A stretch of 64,000 nt of DNA. It comes from JBEBVQ01 sp037190845. GTDB lineage: Bacteria > Bacteroidota > Bacteroidia > Chitinophagales > Chitinophagaceae. Numbering within the stretch: the first letter of the stretch is position 1; every line of letters starts with the position of its first letter. The stretch lies in contig JBBCJI010000004.1 of assembly GCA_037190845.1 (NCBI GenBank), positions 1-64,000 of the forward strand. Reading direction: 5' to 3'. The notes below the pieces were generated by a model that searched no databases, was not told where the DNA came from, and saw nothing but the letters and a program-made list of their open reading frames with translations. This document shows, piece by piece, positions 35,924 through 44,885 of this stretch. Both the position numbers and the translations under genes were made by a program.

Positions 35924-37864
35924 ATGCAAGAAATAGCCGCCGGTCCCCTGCTCAGCCGGATTGATACGCCTGCAGATTTAAAGAAGCTTGATAAATCGCA
36001 GTTACAACAGGTCTGTAATGAACTGCGTCAGTTTATTATTGATTGTGTGAGTGTGCATGGCGGGCATTTCGGTGCCAGTCTTGGTGTGGTGGAATTGACG
36101 GTGGCGCTGCATTATGTTTTGAATACACCCGACGATCAGTTGGTGTGGGATGTGGGCCATCAGGCTTACGGGCATAAAATCCTTACGGGACGCAGAAAAA
36201 TATTTCATACCAACCGTAAATACGGTGGGCTCAGTGGGTTTCCCAAGCGTACGGAAAGCCCGTACGACAGTTTTGGTGTAGGTCATTCATCCACTTCTAT
36301 ATCGGCGGCGTTGGGGATGGCGATCGCATCAAAATACAAGGGAGAGACAGACCGTCGTCATGTGGCCGTGATTGGTGACGGAGCCATGACTGCAGGCTTG
36401 CCGTTTGAGGCACTCAACCATGCAGGTGTGAGCAATACCAACCTGCTGATTATTCTGAATGATAATAACATGTCTATTGACCCCAATGTGGGGGCGCTCA
36501 AGGAATACCTGACGGATATTACCACTTCCCATACCTGGAACAAATTACGGGATGATGTTTGGAAGCTGCTGGGCAAACTGCCTTATCCGGATTTTCAGCG
36601 CGATATGGCTTCCAAGATGGAGGCCGGGCTGAAAGGGATGATCTCCAAATCCAGTAATCTTTTTGAGGCGCTTGGCTTGCGTTACTTCGGTCCGGTAGAC
36701 GGGCATAATGTGCTGAAGCTCGTAGAGACACTGAAAGACCTGAACGACATACCCGGTCCCAAACTGCTGCATATCAAGACGGTTAAAGGGAAAGGCTATG
36801 ACCTGGCGGAGCAGGATCAGACGTTGTGGCATGCGCCGGGTACATTTGATAAGATCACGGGTAAGATCAATAAAAAGATTTCTCCGGTTCCGGAACCACC
36901 TAAATACCAGGATGTTTTTGGCCATACCATTGTAGAGCTGGCGGAGAAAAATCCGAAGATCATGGGTATTACGCCTGCCATGCCTTCCGGTTGTTCCCTG
37001 AAGTTTATGATGGAGGCCATGCCTGACCGTGCTATTGATGTTGGTATTGCCGAGCAACACGCCGTAACGCTCAGCGCCGGACTTGCGACGCAAGGGATGA
37101 GCGTGTTCTGTAACATATACAGTTCGTTTATGCAGCGCGCTTATGATATGGTGATACATGACGTGGCCATTCAGAAATTACCGGTTATCTTTTGCCTTGA
37201 TCGGGGCGGGCTGGTAGGAGAGGACGGGCCTACGCACCATGGGGCGTACGATATCGCCTTCATGCGCTGTATTCCCAACATGATAGTCAGCGCACCTATG
37301 AACGAATCGGAGTTGCGTAACCTGATGTATACAGCGCAACTTGGCGAAAATAAACTGCCTTTTGTCATTCGTTATCCGCGTGGACAGGGTGTTATGTCTG
37401 ACTGGCGGACGCCCTTCGAAAAGATAGAGCCTGGTACTGGCCGTATAATCAGAGATGGTCGTGATATAGCCATACTGACGATCGGGCATCCGGGTAATTT
37501 TGCCGTAAAAGCCTGTCAGACATTGGAGACAGAAGGGCTTCGGCCGGCACATTATGATATGCGTTTTGCCAAGCCACTGGATGAAGCCATGCTTCATGAT
37601 GTGGCACGCAGATTCAGCAAGGTCATTACTGTAGAAGATGGCACGGTAACCGGTGGGTTCGGAAGCGCTGTGCTGGAATTTTTCGCAGCATATCATTATA
37701 CACCTGAAGTAACGATACTCGGAATCCCCGACCGTATTGTGGAGCACGGTAAACCTGAAGAGCTTCACCACGAATGTGGCTATGATGCGGAAGCAATTGT
37801 TGCTGCAGTCCGTACATTGAGTGGCACGACGGTGCAGACACAGGGGATCACGTTTGTTTCATAA
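35924..37864 (+). CDS. dxs: 1-Deoxy-D-xylulose-5-phosphate synthase
   Basis: 646-aa thiamin-diphosphate enzyme condensing pyruvate and glyceraldehyde-3-phosphate, the entry to the MEP isoprenoid route. Signatures: FGASLGVVELTVALHYV, WDVGHQAYGHKILTGR, the TPP motif GDGAMTAG ... NDNNMSI, and DVGIAEQHAVTLSAGLA with catalytic E377. C-terminal transketolase domain complete (GGFGSAVLEF). Monocistronic, converging on aroE with a perfect palindrome in the gap. Confidence 0.97.
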   Translation: MQEIAAGPLLSRIDTPADLKKLDKSQLQQVCNELRQFIIDCVSVHGGHFGASLGVVELTVALHYVLNTPDDQLVWDVGHQAYGHKILTGRRKIFHTNRKYGGLSGFPKRTESPYDSFGVGHSSTSISAALGMAIASKYKGETDRRHVAVIGDGAMTAGLPFEALNHAGVSNTNLLIILNDNNMSIDPNVGALKEYLTDITTSHTWNKLRDDVWKLLGKLPYPDFQRDMASKMEAGLKGMISKSSNLFEALGLRYFGPVDGHNVLKLVETLKDLNDIPGPKLLHIKTVKGKGYDLAEQDQTLWHAPGTFDKITGKINKKISPVPEPPKYQDVFGHTIVELAEKNPKIMGITPAMPSGCSLKFMMEAMPDRAIDVGIAEQHAVTLSAGLATQGMSVFCNIYSSFMQRAYDMVIHDVAIQKLPVIFCLDRGGLVGEDGPTHHGAYDIAFMRCIPNMIVSAPMNESELRNLMYTAQLGENKLPFVIRYPRGQGVMSDWRTPFEKIEPGTGRIIRDGRDIAILTIGHPGNFAVKACQTLETEGLRPAHYDMRFAKPLDEAMLHDVARRFSKVITVEDGTVTGGFGSAVLEFFAAYHYTPEVTILGIPDRIVEHGKPEELHHECGYDAEAIVAAVRTLSGTTVQTQGITFVS

Positions 37865-37873
37865 TTGTCGCGC

Positions 37874-37901
37874 GTAGAGACGCGATGCATCGCGTCTCTA
37901 C
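37874..37901. repeat. 28-bp perfect GAGAC palindrome between dxs and aroE
   Basis: GTAGAGACGCGATG directly followed by its complement. Its last base is the first base of the CTA that forms the aroE TAG stop (37903-37901). Ten bases separate it from the dxs stop. Same family as 15509 and 31274. Confidence 0.85.
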
Positions 37902-38635
37902 TACGGTGATTGCCATATTACCCATGCCGCCTCGGCCTGCAGATGCAGCATTTCCATCCCGTTTTTCACCGTAGCGCCCTGCTGCCGGCCCAGCGTAAGG
38001 AACTTCGTTTCTTCCGGATTGTACACAAGGTCATACAGGAGATGTACATCAGTAAGGTATTTATAGGGCAGATCGGGGCAGGTTTGCATATCCGGATACA
38101 TACCCAACGGGGTCGTGTTGATGATCATCGGAAACTGTGCCAGCAATGCTTCATTTATGCGCCCGTACGTTAGCGTATCATGGGTGGGTGTACGGGAAAC
38201 GATGCGGTAATTAATGCCCAGCTTCCGCAATACATAACATACTGCCTTCGAAGCGCCGCCTCTCCCTAAAACCAATGCACGGGTGTGATGTTGCTGCAGT
38301 AAAGGTTTCAGACTTTTTTCAAAACCAATGGCATCAGTGTTGTAACCTTTCAGGCGGCCGTTGCGGATCGCAATACAATTGACGGCCCCGACCTCTGCGG
38401 CCGCTTCATCAAGCTCGTCTATGTAAGGAATCACCGCTGTTTTATGTGGTATGGTGACGTTCAGTCCCCGCAACTCCGGGTGGCCGGCGAGCAGGGCGGG
38501 AAGTTCTGTAATATGCTCCAGAGCGAATGCCGTGTAAGTAGCATCTGTATTTTCACGGGTAAACTTTTCCGTGAAAAATGCCGGGGAAAACGATTGCGCT
38601 ACCGGGAATCCGATAATACCGTATGCTGCTGCCAT
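37901..38635 (-). CDS. aroE: Shikimate dehydrogenase
   Basis: 244-aa NADP-dependent enzyme reducing 3-dehydroshikimate, step four of the shikimate pathway. N-terminal YGIIGFPVAQSFSPAFF and LNVTIPHKTAVI (catalytic Lys) bind substrate; LGRGGASKAV is the nucleotide-binding loop (usually GAGGA-like); NTTPLGMYPD and the C-terminal GMEMLHLQAEAAW follow. It lies 39 bp downstream of comA on the same strand, so the two are probably one operon. Confidence 0.95.
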   Translation of the reverse strand: MAAAYGIIGFPVAQSFSPAFFTEKFTRENTDATYTAFALEHITELPALLAGHPELRGLNVTIPHKTAVIPYIDELDEAAAEVGAVNCIAIRNGRLKGYNTDAIGFEKSLKPLLQQHHTRALVLGRGGASKAVCYVLRKLGINYRIVSRTPTHDTLTYGRINEALLAQFPMIINTTPLGMYPDMQTCPDLPYKYLTDVHLLYDLVYNPEETKFLTLGRQQGATVKNGMEMLHLQAEAAWVIWQSP

Positions 38636-38674
38636 AGGGTGATCTTGATATTTACCGGATCCGCATTACCGGTA

Positions 38675-39454
38675 TTATATTTCGCTCTTCACTTTTTTAT
38701 TCAGGAACAGATGAAAGGTATCTCCGCGCAGGCCGATACGCATGGCTTCCAGCGGGATCACCTCGGCAGGTGCGAGATTCCCCAGGTTTACATTAGCGCC
38801 CAGCAATTCGAGGAAATACACCTGCTGCGCTTTCTGGGGAGCTTCCCATATGATCTTCCGGGCAGGTATCTGTGTCAGGATCTCCTGTACCAGTCCTTCG
38901 CGTACTTCTCCGCTACCCCGGTAAATGCCTACGTTGCCGGCTTCCCGGGCTTCTGCAATCACATAGGTGGCGCCGGCTTCCAGTTCTGCCTGCATGAGCT
39001 CGATCCATTTATAGGGAGGCATGATATGTGCTGCATCCTTCGACCCGACCTCACTCAGCACCGTGACATGCTGCGCCAGCTTTTCGATGTAGCCGCATTT
39101 TTCAGCATGTGGTATAGTGACAGAACCATCCGATACTTCCACGTAATCCAGACCATATTCTTTTACAACATTCAGGTAATCTTCAAACTGGTCACGTATC
39201 AGGAATGCTTCAAATAAAGTACCACCGAAATAGACAGGGATGCCCTGCTCGCGATATATTTCAATCTTTTCCAGGAGGTGCGCGGTGACGGCTGCCGTAC
39301 CAAATCCCAGCTTTACAATATCTACATAAGGGGCTGCGACGGAAAGGAAATTTCTGACGTCATCCAGCCCCATTCCTTTATCCATAACCATTGTAAGGCC
39401 ATGACCACGGGGTTTCTCCGTACGGTCAGGTATATTGTTGAGCGGGAAGTTCAT
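38675..39454 (-). CDS. comA: Phosphosulfolactate synthase (ComA-like)
   Basis: 259-aa TIM-barrel enzyme that in methanogens adds sulfite to phosphoenolpyruvate, the first step of coenzyme M synthesis. Family marks: KPRGHGLTMVMDKGMGLDDV, VDIVKLGFGTAAV, IPVYFGGTLFEAFL, YVEVSDGSVTIPHAEKCG, SEVGSKD and IIWEAPQKAQQ. A methanogenesis role is not possible here. A supply of sulfonates such as sulfolactate or cysteate for sulfonolipids is a reasonable guess but unproven. First gene of a pair with aroE; a -7 box lies at 39488-39481. Confidence 0.88.
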   Translation of the reverse strand: MNFPLNNIPDRTEKPRGHGLTMVMDKGMGLDDVRNFLSVAAPYVDIVKLGFGTAAVTAHLLEKIEIYREQGIPVYFGGTLFEAFLIRDQFEDYLNVVKEYGLDYVEVSDGSVTIPHAEKCGYIEKLAQHVTVLSEVGSKDAAHIMPPYKWIELMQAELEAGATYVIAEAREAGNVGIYRGSGEVREGLVQEILTQIPARKIIWEAPQKAQQVYFLELLGANVNLGNLAPAEVIPLEAMRIGLRGDTFHLFLNKKVKSEI

Positions 39455-39480
39455 AGATGATATTTAAAATAGTACGGGTG

Positions 39481-39488
39481 CAAAGGTA
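39481..39488 (-). promoter_or_regulatory. Probable -7 box for comA-aroE
   Basis: On the minus strand TACCTTTG followed by CACCCG is a perfect -7 box, 27 bp before the comA ATG. The -33 element is weak. Confidence 0.5.
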
Positions 39489-39552
39489 AGGGGAAACCGG
39501 CTAAACAGTATAAATCATACGGTTGTGCTATATTCGCAATTAATTCCAGTTT

Positions 39553-39843
39553 ATGAGAAAAAACAATGCTGTTTTTGGACTTATCATCGGCCTGTTTGCT
39601 CCGGTAATTGGTATGCTTATCTCTTATCTGATATGGTTCAGGGCGTTTTCTCCTGATGCGTTTCTTAATCAAGTATTTTCAGATGGAGATATTGCTGCTA
39701 AGGTAATTACACTTAGCGTTCTGATAAATGTGCTTCCGTTTGTATTATACACCAACCGCAAGCTTGATCTGACCGGTCGGGGTATACTTGTCGCTACAAT
39801 GCTGTATGGTGTACTCTTTATACTGCTGAAGTTTGTATGGTAG
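39553..39843 (+). CDS. Small membrane protein of unknown function
   Basis: 96 aa with three predicted transmembrane helices (about 7-28, 48-65, 76-95). The pattern LFAPVIGMLISYLIWF, LNVLPFVLYTNRKLDLTGRG is plausible for a Bacteroidota-specific membrane protein upstream of lpxB, but no domain is recognised. It precedes lpxB by 47 bp on the same strand and could be cotranscribed, hinting at an envelope role. Confidence 0.75.
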   Translation: MRKNNAVFGLIIGLFAPVIGMLISYLIWFRAFSPDAFLNQVFSDGDIAAKVITLSVLINVLPFVLYTNRKLDLTGRGILVATMLYGVLFILLKFVW

Positions 39844-39890
39844 TGGGGCTCCCTGCGATTGCCCAATGAATGGAAATCTGTTCTTATTCG

Positions 39891-40988
39891 ATGCGTTATT
39901 ATATCATAGCCGGAGAGGCAAGCGGAGATCTGCATGGCAGCAACCTGATCCGGTCATTGCACCGGCAGGATGAGCATGCCGAAATACGCTGCTGGGGCGG
40001 CGACCGCATGGAAGCCGCCGGAGCGGAGGTGGTAAAGCACTACCGCGATCTGGCGTTTATGGGGTTTGTGGAAGTCCTGAAGCACCTGGGGACTATACTG
40101 CGTAATATTGATTTCTGTAAAAAAGATATGCTCCGCTTCAAGCCGGATGTGCTGGTACTGATTGATTACCCGGGTTTTAACCTGCGGATCGCGGAATGGG
40201 CAAAAAAACAGGGTATCACGGTTGTTTACTACATTTCCCCGCAGGTGTGGGCCTGGAAGGAAAGCCGCGTAAAAAAAATAAAGCGGGATGTAGACCTGAT
40301 GCTGGTGATCCTCCCGTTTGAGCAGGCATTTTATGAAAAATGGCATTACCCGGTTACTTATGTGGGGCATCCGCTGATGGAAGTGATTGCGCGGGAGATC
40401 AATGATGTACCGGCACTTTCTTTATCAGAAAAACCGGTAATTGCTTTGCTCCCCGGCAGCCGCGAGCAGGAGATAAAGACCAAGCTGCCCATCATGCTGC
40501 AGATGGTACGGCATTTTCCGGATCACCAGTTTGCCATAGCGCAGGCCCCGGCACAACCGGAAAGTCTGTACCGGGAGATAGCAGGTCAGGCGGATGTGCT
40601 TCTGGTGCAGGATGCCTATTACCTGCTCAGGCAGGCGAAAGCAGCATTGGTAACCAGCGGTACCGCAACATTGGAAACAGCGCTTTTTAACGTGCCTCAG
40701 GTTGTTTGTTATAAAGGCAACCCGGTATCGTACTGGCTGGCGCGGAAGCTTATCCGGGTGAAATATATTTCCCTCGTCAACCTGATCATGGATAAGCCGG
40801 TGGTCAGGGAATTGATACAGCAGGATCTTAATGAAAAAGAATTGAAGCAGGAGCTGAACAAGCTGCTGTATGACAGTGTATATATTACGGAGCAGCGAAG
40901 GAATTATACCCTGCTCCGGCACAGGCTCGGTGGAACGCCTGCATCAGATAATGCTGCCGCAAAGATCATTGAGCTGGTGCGGAAGTAG
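39891..40988 (+). CDS. lpxB: Lipid-A-disaccharide synthase
   Basis: 365-aa family GT19 enzyme joining UDP-diacylglucosamine and lipid X to form the lipid A disaccharide. The ATG at 39891 gives MRYYIIAGEASGDLHGSNLI, the standard N-terminus; the longer frame adds seven residues. Further marks: LIDYPGFNLRIAEWAKK, YYISPQVWAWKESRVKKI, YVGHPLMEV, LLPGSREQEI and TSGTATLETALF. A peripheral inner-membrane enzyme. Converges on a beta-helix T9SS gene with a 92-bp repeat in the gap. Confidence 0.96.
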   Translation: MRYYIIAGEASGDLHGSNLIRSLHRQDEHAEIRCWGGDRMEAAGAEVVKHYRDLAFMGFVEVLKHLGTILRNIDFCKKDMLRFKPDVLVLIDYPGFNLRIAEWAKKQGITVVYYISPQVWAWKESRVKKIKRDVDLMLVILPFEQAFYEKWHYPVTYVGHPLMEVIAREINDVPALSLSEKPVIALLPGSREQEIKTKLPIMLQMVRHFPDHQFAIAQAPAQPESLYREIAGQADVLLVQDAYYLLRQAKAALVTSGTATLETALFNVPQVVCYKGNPVSYWLARKLIRVKYISLVNLIMDKPVVRELIQQDLNEKELKQELNKLLYDSVYITEQRRNYTLLRHRLGGTPASDNAAAKIIELVRK

Positions 40989-41053
40989 CCTGAACATGCA
41001 AGTGTCAATGACGTGTTTTCTGGCATGTTGAATAACCTTACATCAAAGCACAG

Positions 41054-41146
41054 TGTCATCCCGACGAAGGAGGGATCCCACAAAATGCGGGGTAATCCTG
41101 CATTTTGTGAGATCCTTCGCTCCACTTCGTTTCGCTCTGGATGACG
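41054..41146. repeat. GTCATCC...GGATGAC interspersed repeat, copy B
   Basis: Same element as 24738-24830: TGTCATCC start, GACGAAGGAGGGATCCCACA, then TTTTGTGAGATCCTTCGCTCC and a GGATGAC end. The arms can fold into a long imperfect hairpin. It lies in the convergent gap between lpxB and the beta-helix gene. Similarity to copy A continues for about 30 bp past the right end. Confidence 0.8.
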
Positions 41147-41221
41147 AAGTAGACAGGCCCATGCGCTACGCCACCATTTATGACAAGTCGCGATAATAAC
41201 CTCTGTTATTGCCTCCGGAAA

Positions 41222-43531
41222 TTACCGGATAACAAACCGTGTAGTCTGCACAGGCTGCTGCACGGTGCCTACCGAGAGGAAGTAAATCCCGGGCGTCAGA
41301 TCCGGCAGCGTGACTTGCAACTGGGTTTCGCCTGCAGCCGTATGTAATGATGCCTGGTGTATTTTTCTGCCTGCAGCATCTGTTATGGAAATTGTATTAT
41401 TACTTCCCGAGGCCAGACCTGTAAGCATAAATGCCCCGTTGTTGGGATTCGGGTATATAAGGAGTGAATTCTTGTCTGATCCCAGGTCAGCCACACCGGA
41501 TGCCAGATACATAGTTACTTCGCTGCTGGTAATTCCGGCTACATCCGCACATGGTTCGGATGTCATCATTGTTACCGTAAACTTGTCTTCATTGACAAAA
41601 TCTGTTCCTGCCACTGCATGATAAACCGCATTTACAGCGCCGGGTATGGAGGTATTGTTTTTGTGCCATTGATAAGCTGGATTAGCCCCTCCTCCGGCAG
41701 GTGTTGCCGTAAAGGTTACATTACTGCCGGGAGGCACAGTATTCCCGGGATTCACGGCAATGCTTACTCCAATGGTTACAATGTGATCACAAAATTCATA
41801 AGCGCCGAGGTCTGTTTGTGCGCCCATCGTGCGGTCTGCACCACGCAGATCCTGCGTGATAGCAGAGAGATTGGGGGATGCGCTATTGTCATAGAAAGCG
41901 CTGTCGCCGGCATCGATGGCAGGGCTGTTTGAAATGAGTCTGTAGTTACTGGCATTGGTATCCTCAAAAACCGGCCAGTTGGTTGCTACGCCATAGGGAT
42001 TAACACTTCCGTCTTCGATATAGATAATGCCGGTATCTATACCTACGATATTATTCCGGGAAGCGACTACGAGTAGCGGATTCACATCCACATCATCCGG
42101 ATAATTGCCGGCGATAATACTGTTGCGCAATTTTGAAGTTGTCCCCTGATCGTATCCGCCGCCGCCGTTCCCGGCAGTGTTGTTTACAACGGTTACGTTG
42201 GTGGATATGATAGTGGCCTGTGAGCTATGATTATCATGTGCACCCAAACCTCCGCCGTTATTGACGGCTGTATTCCGGCTGAAGAGTGCATTTGTGATAG
42301 TAGCGGTACTATTCCGTTCAATCCCGAAGCCGCCGTAATGATTCCCGGCAGAGTTGCCGGTAAAGGTTACATTTGTCAGCACGGGGTTGCAGGTGTTATA
42401 ATTATACATACCACCGCCGTTATTATTTGCATGATTGTTGATAAAGTGTACATTGGTAAGTGTTGCGCTGCTTTGCCAGCCAAATAGTCCGCCGCCGTCG
42501 TCATCTGCATGGTTGCCGGTGAAGGTAACGTTATTCAAAATCGCACTGCTTCCGTTGTCTGTATCCATGCCCCCGCCGCAGCTCCCGGCCCGGTTATTAA
42601 TGAACAGGACATTTTCCAGTTCGGGCGCGCTCCCGTCGTTATAGATACCACCGCCGGAACCATTTGTTTCATTACCTTCAAAAACTACATTTGTCAACAG
42701 CGCGTTACTGTTGCTTTTATTGTTTAGTCCACCGGCGCCTTCATCATTGCTGACGGATGTATTATATCCGAAATAGCTGTCGGTGATTTCCGGGCTGCTG
42801 GAGAGGTTTTTCATCCCGCCGCCGTTTGAAGATTCAGCATGATTGAATACGAAAGCACAGTGTGCAAATCTCAGACCTCCCTCATGATTATATACACCGC
42901 CGCCGCCGCCAAATTCATCATCATCACTTTTAGCCGTATTGCTTTTAACGACCAGATTGCTGTAGGTGCCATCAGCATCTTCGTTGTATATCCCGCCGCC
43001 GCCGCGTCTTTCAATGGTCTTGCTGTTTACGGTTAAAGTTCCGGTGCCATTGGCGTTTCCATAAGCAATGGTAAAGCCGTCAAGTGTAAAGCCGGTAGCT
43101 CCGGCCGCTACTACTACGTGATAGACATTGTCCGTACTATCCCCTCCCGTACCTATATCACCGCTCAGTATTGCGGGATTAGTGACATGCAATGATGCAG
43201 AATCTCCGGAACGGTCCTGCAGAACGGTTTCCGTACCGGCAAAACCACCGAATACATGCACACTGCTGCGGAGGACGAATGCACGGTCGCGGGCATTGGC
43301 ACTGCTGCCGTCTGCTGCTACGGAAGGGTGGTAAGTACCGGCTGCCACCAGTATGGTATCTCCTGATCCTGCAGCATCGAAGGCATCCTGAAGATCTGTA
43401 AAGGCATTGGTCCAGTTGGCGCCGCTTTGTGTGCCGGCAGCGTTATGTTTTACATACCAGGTGGCAGCATCTGTCCCGAAGGGAGCAAGGAAGGACACTG
43501 CAATTCCAAGAAAAAGTAATTGTTTTTTCAT
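41222..43531 (-). CDS. T9SS type A protein with parallel beta-helix repeats
   Basis: Secreted 769-aa protein with a signal peptide at 1-22 (LLFLGIAVSFLAPFGTDA). Residues ~23-65 are YVKHNAAGTQSGANWTNAF and FDAAGSGDTILVAAGTYHP, the usual opening of right-handed beta-helix proteins. From ~150 to 480 short coils repeat a GGGG(I/V)YN or NGGGMYN motif with VxFxxNxA steps, like polymorphic outer-membrane repeats. An Ig-like PKD region and a type A sorting domain (LLIYPNPNNGAFMLTGL ... LTPGIYFLSVG) end the protein. A surface adhesin or polysaccharide-binding role is inferred. Confidence 0.9.
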   Translation of the reverse strand: MKKQLLFLGIAVSFLAPFGTDAATWYVKHNAAGTQSGANWTNAFTDLQDAFDAAGSGDTILVAAGTYHPSVAADGSSANARDRAFVLRSSVHVFGGFAGTETVLQDRSGDSASLHVTNPAILSGDIGTGGDSTDNVYHVVVAAGATGFTLDGFTIAYGNANGTGTLTVNSKTIERRGGGGIYNEDADGTYSNLVVKSNTAKSDDDEFGGGGGVYNHEGGLRFAHCAFVFNHAESSNGGGMKNLSSSPEITDSYFGYNTSVSNDEGAGGLNNKSNSNALLTNVVFEGNETNGSGGGIYNDGSAPELENVLFINNRAGSCGGGMDTDNGSSAILNNVTFTGNHADDDGGGLFGWQSSATLTNVHFINNHANNNGGGMYNYNTCNPVLTNVTFTGNSAGNHYGGFGIERNSTATITNALFSRNTAVNNGGGLGAHDNHSSQATIISTNVTVVNNTAGNGGGGYDQGTTSKLRNSIIAGNYPDDVDVNPLLVVASRNNIVGIDTGIIYIEDGSVNPYGVATNWPVFEDTNASNYRLISNSPAIDAGDSAFYDNSASPNLSAITQDLRGADRTMGAQTDLGAYEFCDHIVTIGVSIAVNPGNTVPPGSNVTFTATPAGGGANPAYQWHKNNTSIPGAVNAVYHAVAGTDFVNEDKFTVTMMTSEPCADVAGITSSEVTMYLASGVADLGSDKNSLLIYPNPNNGAFMLTGLASGSNNTISITDAAGRKIHQASLHTAAGETQLQVTLPDLTPGIYFLSVGTVQQPVQTTRFVIR

Positions 43532-43918
43532 AAGGGGATTGTTTTTTAAATGAGCCTAAAATATAAAACCGTTTAGCCAGGCTATTAGGTGACTTTAAAT
43601 TTACAATATTTTTTTACAATAAATATTCTATGTTTTCCGTTTTGCAATAATTGTGATCCGGGTAAGGGGGTAAGTCTGCGGATTGTTTACCATGCTGTTG
43701 GAGCATTGTATCGTTAGCCTTAACATCTTTATGATAAAAAACAGTTTAAGAAATTATTTTTTTTTCATTTATCCGTGTTGGAGTGTTAATGCTAATTTTA
43801 GATGAAATTTATATGATCAGGTTGTTTTTTTATTAGGTACTTATATCTTTGCAGCCTTGCATTTATTTTATTCAATTCAGAAGGAAAACCTTAAAACAAA
43901 AAATCAAAAATCAGAATT
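43532..43918. other. AT-rich divergent intergenic region upstream of the TonB operon
   Basis: About 390 bp between the divergent beta-helix gene and exbB. It holds the exbB promoter at 43822-43851. No ORF, RNA gene or strong hairpin was seen in the rest; a promoter for the minus-strand gene must be present but was not recognised. Confidence 0.5.
43822..43851 (+). promoter_or_regulatory. Promoter of the ExbB-ExbD-TonB operon
   Basis: TTG (43822-43824), a 19-nt spacer and TATCTTTG (43844-43851), then CAGCC: a full match to the Bacteroidota consensus. Predicted leader about 60 nt. Confidence 0.8.
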
Positions 43919-44764
43919 ATGGCAGATGTAAAACAAGCCACGGGGAAAGCTTCCGCTTCTTATGGAAATCATGCAGGTAAGCCGAGAAGCACGAATAGTT
44001 TCTTCATCAACCTTATCATCGTTGTAGCCTGTCTGGTTGTAGCTCATCTTATTTTCTATATTGGATTCGGTGATGCCAGCAACTTCCGCGATGCAGAAAA
44101 ACATGTTCCGCTCAACTTCTTCGGAACTGCCTATACCGGTGGATGGGTAATTCCGATCCTTATGTCAACTGCACTGGTATTGATTTGTTTTGTGATCGAG
44201 CGTGCCATGACGATCTATCGTGCAAAAGGTAAAGTTGCCGGCAGTGAGTTTGTGCGTAAGGTACAGTATCATCTGGCTAATAAAAACGTAGATGCGGCGA
44301 TTGCAGAATGTGATAAGCAAAGCGGTTCCGTAGGCAATGTAATGCGTGCGGGTCTGCTTAAGTACAAAGAGATGATCAATAACCATGAACTGGATACCGA
44401 TCAGAAAGTGCTCAGCATTCAGAAGGAAATTGAAGAGGCCACTACACTGGAACTGCCTATGATGGAGAAGAACCTGGTCTTTCTTTCCACTATCGCATCG
44501 GCTGCTACACTTTTGGGACTGTTTGGTACGGTACTGGGTATGATCCGTGCGTTCTCGGCAATGGCACAGGCTGGTGCGCCTGATGCGGCTGCCCTGGCTG
44601 CCGGTATCTCCGAAGCCCTGATCAATACCATGATCGGTATCGGTACTTCATTCCTGGCGATCATCTTCTACAGCTTCTTTACGACGATCATAGACAACAT
44701 TACGTACAGCATTGACGAAAGTGGGTTTACGCTGACACAAAGCTTTGCGGCAAACTATAAATAA
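43919..44764 (+). CDS. exbB: ExbB/TolQ-family proton channel protein
   Basis: 281-aa inner-membrane protein forming the proton channel with ExbD. Four hydrophobic segments are visible: about 31-53, 80-97 (WVIPILMSTALVLICFVIE), 190-215 and 235-262. The conserved MotA/ExbB core is LVFLSTIASAATLLGLFGTV and GISEALINTMIGIGTSFLAI. The N-terminal extra helix and the KPRSTNSFF stretch are usual for Bacteroidota ExbB. First gene of the operon; a hairpin separates it from exbD. Confidence 0.94.
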   Translation: MADVKQATGKASASYGNHAGKPRSTNSFFINLIIVVACLVVAHLIFYIGFGDASNFRDAEKHVPLNFFGTAYTGGWVIPILMSTALVLICFVIERAMTIYRAKGKVAGSEFVRKVQYHLANKNVDAAIAECDKQSGSVGNVMRAGLLKYKEMINNHELDTDQKVLSIQKEIEEATTLELPMMEKNLVFLSTIASAATLLGLFGTVLGMIRAFSAMAQAGAPDAAALAAGISEALINTMIGIGTSFLAIIFYSFFTTIIDNITYSIDESGFTLTQSFAANYK

Positions 44765-44779
44765 GGCTGATCGGCCGTC

Positions 44780-44830
44780 ATGGAGCGGAAAGCGATTGAC
44801 TCTGTTTTCCGCTTCATGTTGTTTGTTTTT
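44780..44830 (+). terminator. Weak terminator/attenuator between exbB and exbD
   Basis: ATGGAGCGGAAA (44780-44791) pairs with TTTCCGCTTCAT (44806-44817; one G-T pair), followed by GTTGTTTGTTTTT. It lies 15 bp after the exbB stop within the operon and could lower exbD expression relative to exbB. Confidence 0.55.
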
Positions 44831-44885
44831 ATGGAATAAAGTCATTTCAGACTCTTATTACAAACAGTTGTTAGAAACGTAAGTT

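Noticed and set aside
36545..37159. 204-codon minus-strand ORF opposite dxs
   Set aside because: Mirror frame of a conserved enzyme; no independent coding signs.
42200..43400. Plus-strand ORFs opposite the beta-helix repeats
   Set aside because: Repetitive Gly/Asn codons create shadow frames; the minus-strand protein is clearly real.
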